From Planctomycetaceae bacterium (GTDB taxonomy: Bacteria; Planctomycetota; Planctomycetia; Planctomycetales; Planctomycetaceae), in assembly GCA_020426085.1 (NCBI GenBank), contig JAGQQP010000290.1:1-5865 (forward strand): a DNA stretch of 5,865 nt. Direction: 5' to 3'. Shown here one piece after another: positions 4,361 through 5,865 of the stretch (position 1 is the stretch's first letter; each line of letters opens with the position of its first letter). The notes beneath the pieces were generated by a model that was given only the letters and a program-made list of their open reading frames with translations, was not told the origin of the DNA and did no database searches. The position numbers and the translations under genes are program-made.

Positions 4361-5865
4361 TTAGTCCGTACTTTGATGAGATACTTTCCCCAGCAATTCT
4401 CCCACCAGTCGACCACTGGTGATCGCCCAGGCGATGTGCAGTCCATGTCCCCACAGCACCTGACCTCCCATGCCGTTACTGCCGATGGCATACAGACCGG
4501 GAATGGGATCGCCGCTTTCATCCAGCGCCTGCAGTTCTGCATTGATCGCCACGCCCCCTTCCGTCGTTGTGAAAAACGCTTTTGCCGGCCCCAGTAATAC
4601 CCAGCGATTCCCCGCCAACGGACATTCATCTCCAGTTCGACCAAAGGGATCTGACTGCGCACCACTGACATACCGATTGAACTGCTCGACGGTCTCTTTC
4701 AACTTCAACACATCGATCCCGCGCTGTGCAGCGACTGCTTCCAGTGAATCTGCTGCCACACTCACATCCGGACGGAGCCTGAGATAATCTTCCACGTACG
4801 CATACGCAATTTTTGGTGCCGTCGAGATAAAGCAGGGCCACCGGCTGTAGCGCGCAGCAATCCGTTCGTCTAACAGAATGTAAGCAGCTTTACCCGACTG
4901 CCCGGAAATCGCGATCTCCCTCTCCGGTGATACTGTTTCATTACAGAAACGTGCTCCTGCAGCGTTGACCAGTATCGCACCATCCTTAAACAGCGAATTC
5001 TCCGGATGCTGCCACGTTAACAACAGACGTTTAATCCGCCAGTTGACGACGGCCTGTGGCAGTAAAGGGACCAGGCGACCCAGCAGTTTCGCGAAGAAGC
5101 CACTGGTCGGCAGCAACTGTTCGAACGGATCTCCTGGCGGTGGCACAAACCGCAGTTCCGGTCCATAGGTGATGTCCATATTCAGCAGTCGCGCCCCCGC
5201 TCGTTCCGCCAGCAGATGCCCATCACCACACGCCTTGGGGTTCACACCCTCAATTGTTTGAAACCGGTCCCCTTTGAAACGCGCAATCATCTCGGGGGCA
5301 CTGGAATAATCGCCGGCCGCCAGCACCACCCCGCGTTTTGCAGTGATTGTGGTTAGAGTCCCCTCGATCTCTGCGACCACGCCCGTAATCCGCGTTCCGT
5401 CAGACACCAGTTCGACAACCGGTGCGCTGCAGATAATGGTTCCCTTCAGACGAATGATCCTCGCCTGAAAGGCAGCGATATATGCTTTCGCGTTCGGCAC
5501 AATATTATGCATGCGAGGCACCCGGTTCGGCGGTTCCGGATTGGGGCCATGAAAATACAGGCCCATGCCCCGCAACCATTCCAGCGTCTTTGCAGTCTCC
5601 CCCAGAAAAAACCGACGCAGTTCACTGTTGTTCTGCGCTTCGACTTCTGCAGCCGCAAACTGTCCCGCGTCTGTCTCATGGTCGTCTGCGTTATCATTCA
5701 CACCCGCGTCGCGCTGCAGACTCGTTCCATTCGCAGTAAACGAACCGATGGCCATTCCCGTGGTGCCCCCCAGTTGGGATTGCTTCTCCAGCACAAGCAC
5801 GCTTGACCCCTGCTCCAGTGCCCGCGCAGCCGCTGCCAGACCACTGCCACCTCCACCAACGATGA
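4361..5865 (-). CDS. FAD-dependent oxidoreductase (fumarate reductase / ketosteroid dehydrogenase type), 5' end cut off
   Basis: The reading frame stays open to the right window edge, so the start is missing; 500 residues are visible and probably only a few are lost. Numbered from the first full codon (5863), IVGGGGSGLAAAARALEQG (1-19) is the GxGxxG dinucleotide-binding loop. VLEK ending near 27 supplies the acidic ribose-binding Glu26, and LGGTTG (31-36) is the usual FAD loop. Further family marks are GDGHLLAERAGA (213-224), NAAGARFCNE (300-309), TEGGVAIN (434-441) and PIPGLYAIGSNGMGGQVLWGHGLHIAWA (453-480). These place it in the FAD_binding_2 family, whose members oxidise or reduce carbon-carbon double bonds. 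The Arg and Glu of GARFCNE match a catalytic-region motif of fumarate reductases. The steroid dehydrogenase Tyr pattern is not clear. An amphipathic Leu/Arg-rich insert (about 252-284) could touch the membrane or substrate. No heme-binding motif or signal peptide is visible, and the substrate is unknown. The GTG near 5800 is internal, not the start. Confidence 0.92.
   Translation of the reverse strand, partial: IVGGGGSGLAAAARALEQGSSVLVLEKQSQLGGTTGMAIGSFTANGTSLQRDAGVNDNADDHETDAGQFAAAEVEAQNNSELRRFFLGETAKTLEWLRGMGLYFHGPNPEPPNRVPRMHNIVPNAKAYIAAFQARIIRLKGTIICSAPVVELVSDGTRITGVVAEIEGTLTTITAKRGVVLAAGDYSSAPEMIARFKGDRFQTIEGVNPKACGDGHLLAERAGARLLNMDITYGPELRFVPPPGDPFEQLLPTSGFFAKLLGRLVPLLPQAVVNWRIKRLLLTWQHPENSLFKDGAILVNAAGARFCNETVSPEREIAISGQSGKAAYILLDERIAARYSRWPCFISTAPKIAYAYVEDYLRLRPDVSVAADSLEAVAAQRGIDVLKLKETVEQFNRYVSGAQSDPFGRTGDECPLAGNRWVLLGPAKAFFTTTEGGVAINAELQALDESGDPIPGLYAIGSNGMGGQVLWGHGLHIAWAITSGRLVGELLGKVSHQSTD

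Noticed and set aside
5446..5806. Short open frames on both strands inside the flavoprotein gene
   Set aside because: All overlap clear FAD-domain coding sequence in other frames and show no motif of their own.

Overview
The window looks like part of a planctomycete chromosome (Planctomycetota, perhaps Gimesia-like). This is inferred from protein style only: a secreted SGNH-like protein with the GNTF/NESF/NGIHLNEYGY motif set, a Tat-exported isochorismatase-fold hydrolase, moderate GC, wide intergenic gaps and weak Shine-Dalgarno sites. No RNA gene, insertion sequence, CRISPR array or phage gene could be supported.

Layout, left to right. (1) On the minus strand is a complete exported SGNH-like protein that keeps the fold motifs but has Thr for the nucleophile Ser and Asn for the Asp of the DxxH motif. 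(2) A divergent intergenic region of about 210 bp holds a perfect 16-bp palindrome, a second 7-bp inverted repeat and candidate promoters in both directions. (3) On the plus strand is a Tat-signal cysteine hydrolase of the isochorismatase superfamily with an intact Asp-Lys-Cys triad. (4) A gap of about 715 bp has no convincing gene and contains a self-complementary (CG)5 tract. (5) On the plus strand is a complete RimJ/RimL-like GNAT acetyltransferase. (6) A strongly AT-rich spacer of about 270 bp follows (about 27% GC by hand count over 3711-3890). (7) On the plus strand is a small, unrecognised one-helix membrane protein. (8) On the minus strand, converging on it, is a flavoprotein of the fumarate reductase / 3-ketosteroid dehydrogenase type (FAD_binding_2) whose N-terminus runs off the right edge.

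How the genes work together: only the SGNH-like/isochorismatase pair has an arrangement that hints at shared control. They are divergent, both carry export signals, and the palindrome lies between them. The GNAT, the small membrane protein and the flavoprotein look like independent single-gene units. I see no multi-gene defence, mobile or biosynthetic system; the window reads as ordinary chromosome with a few details worth checking.
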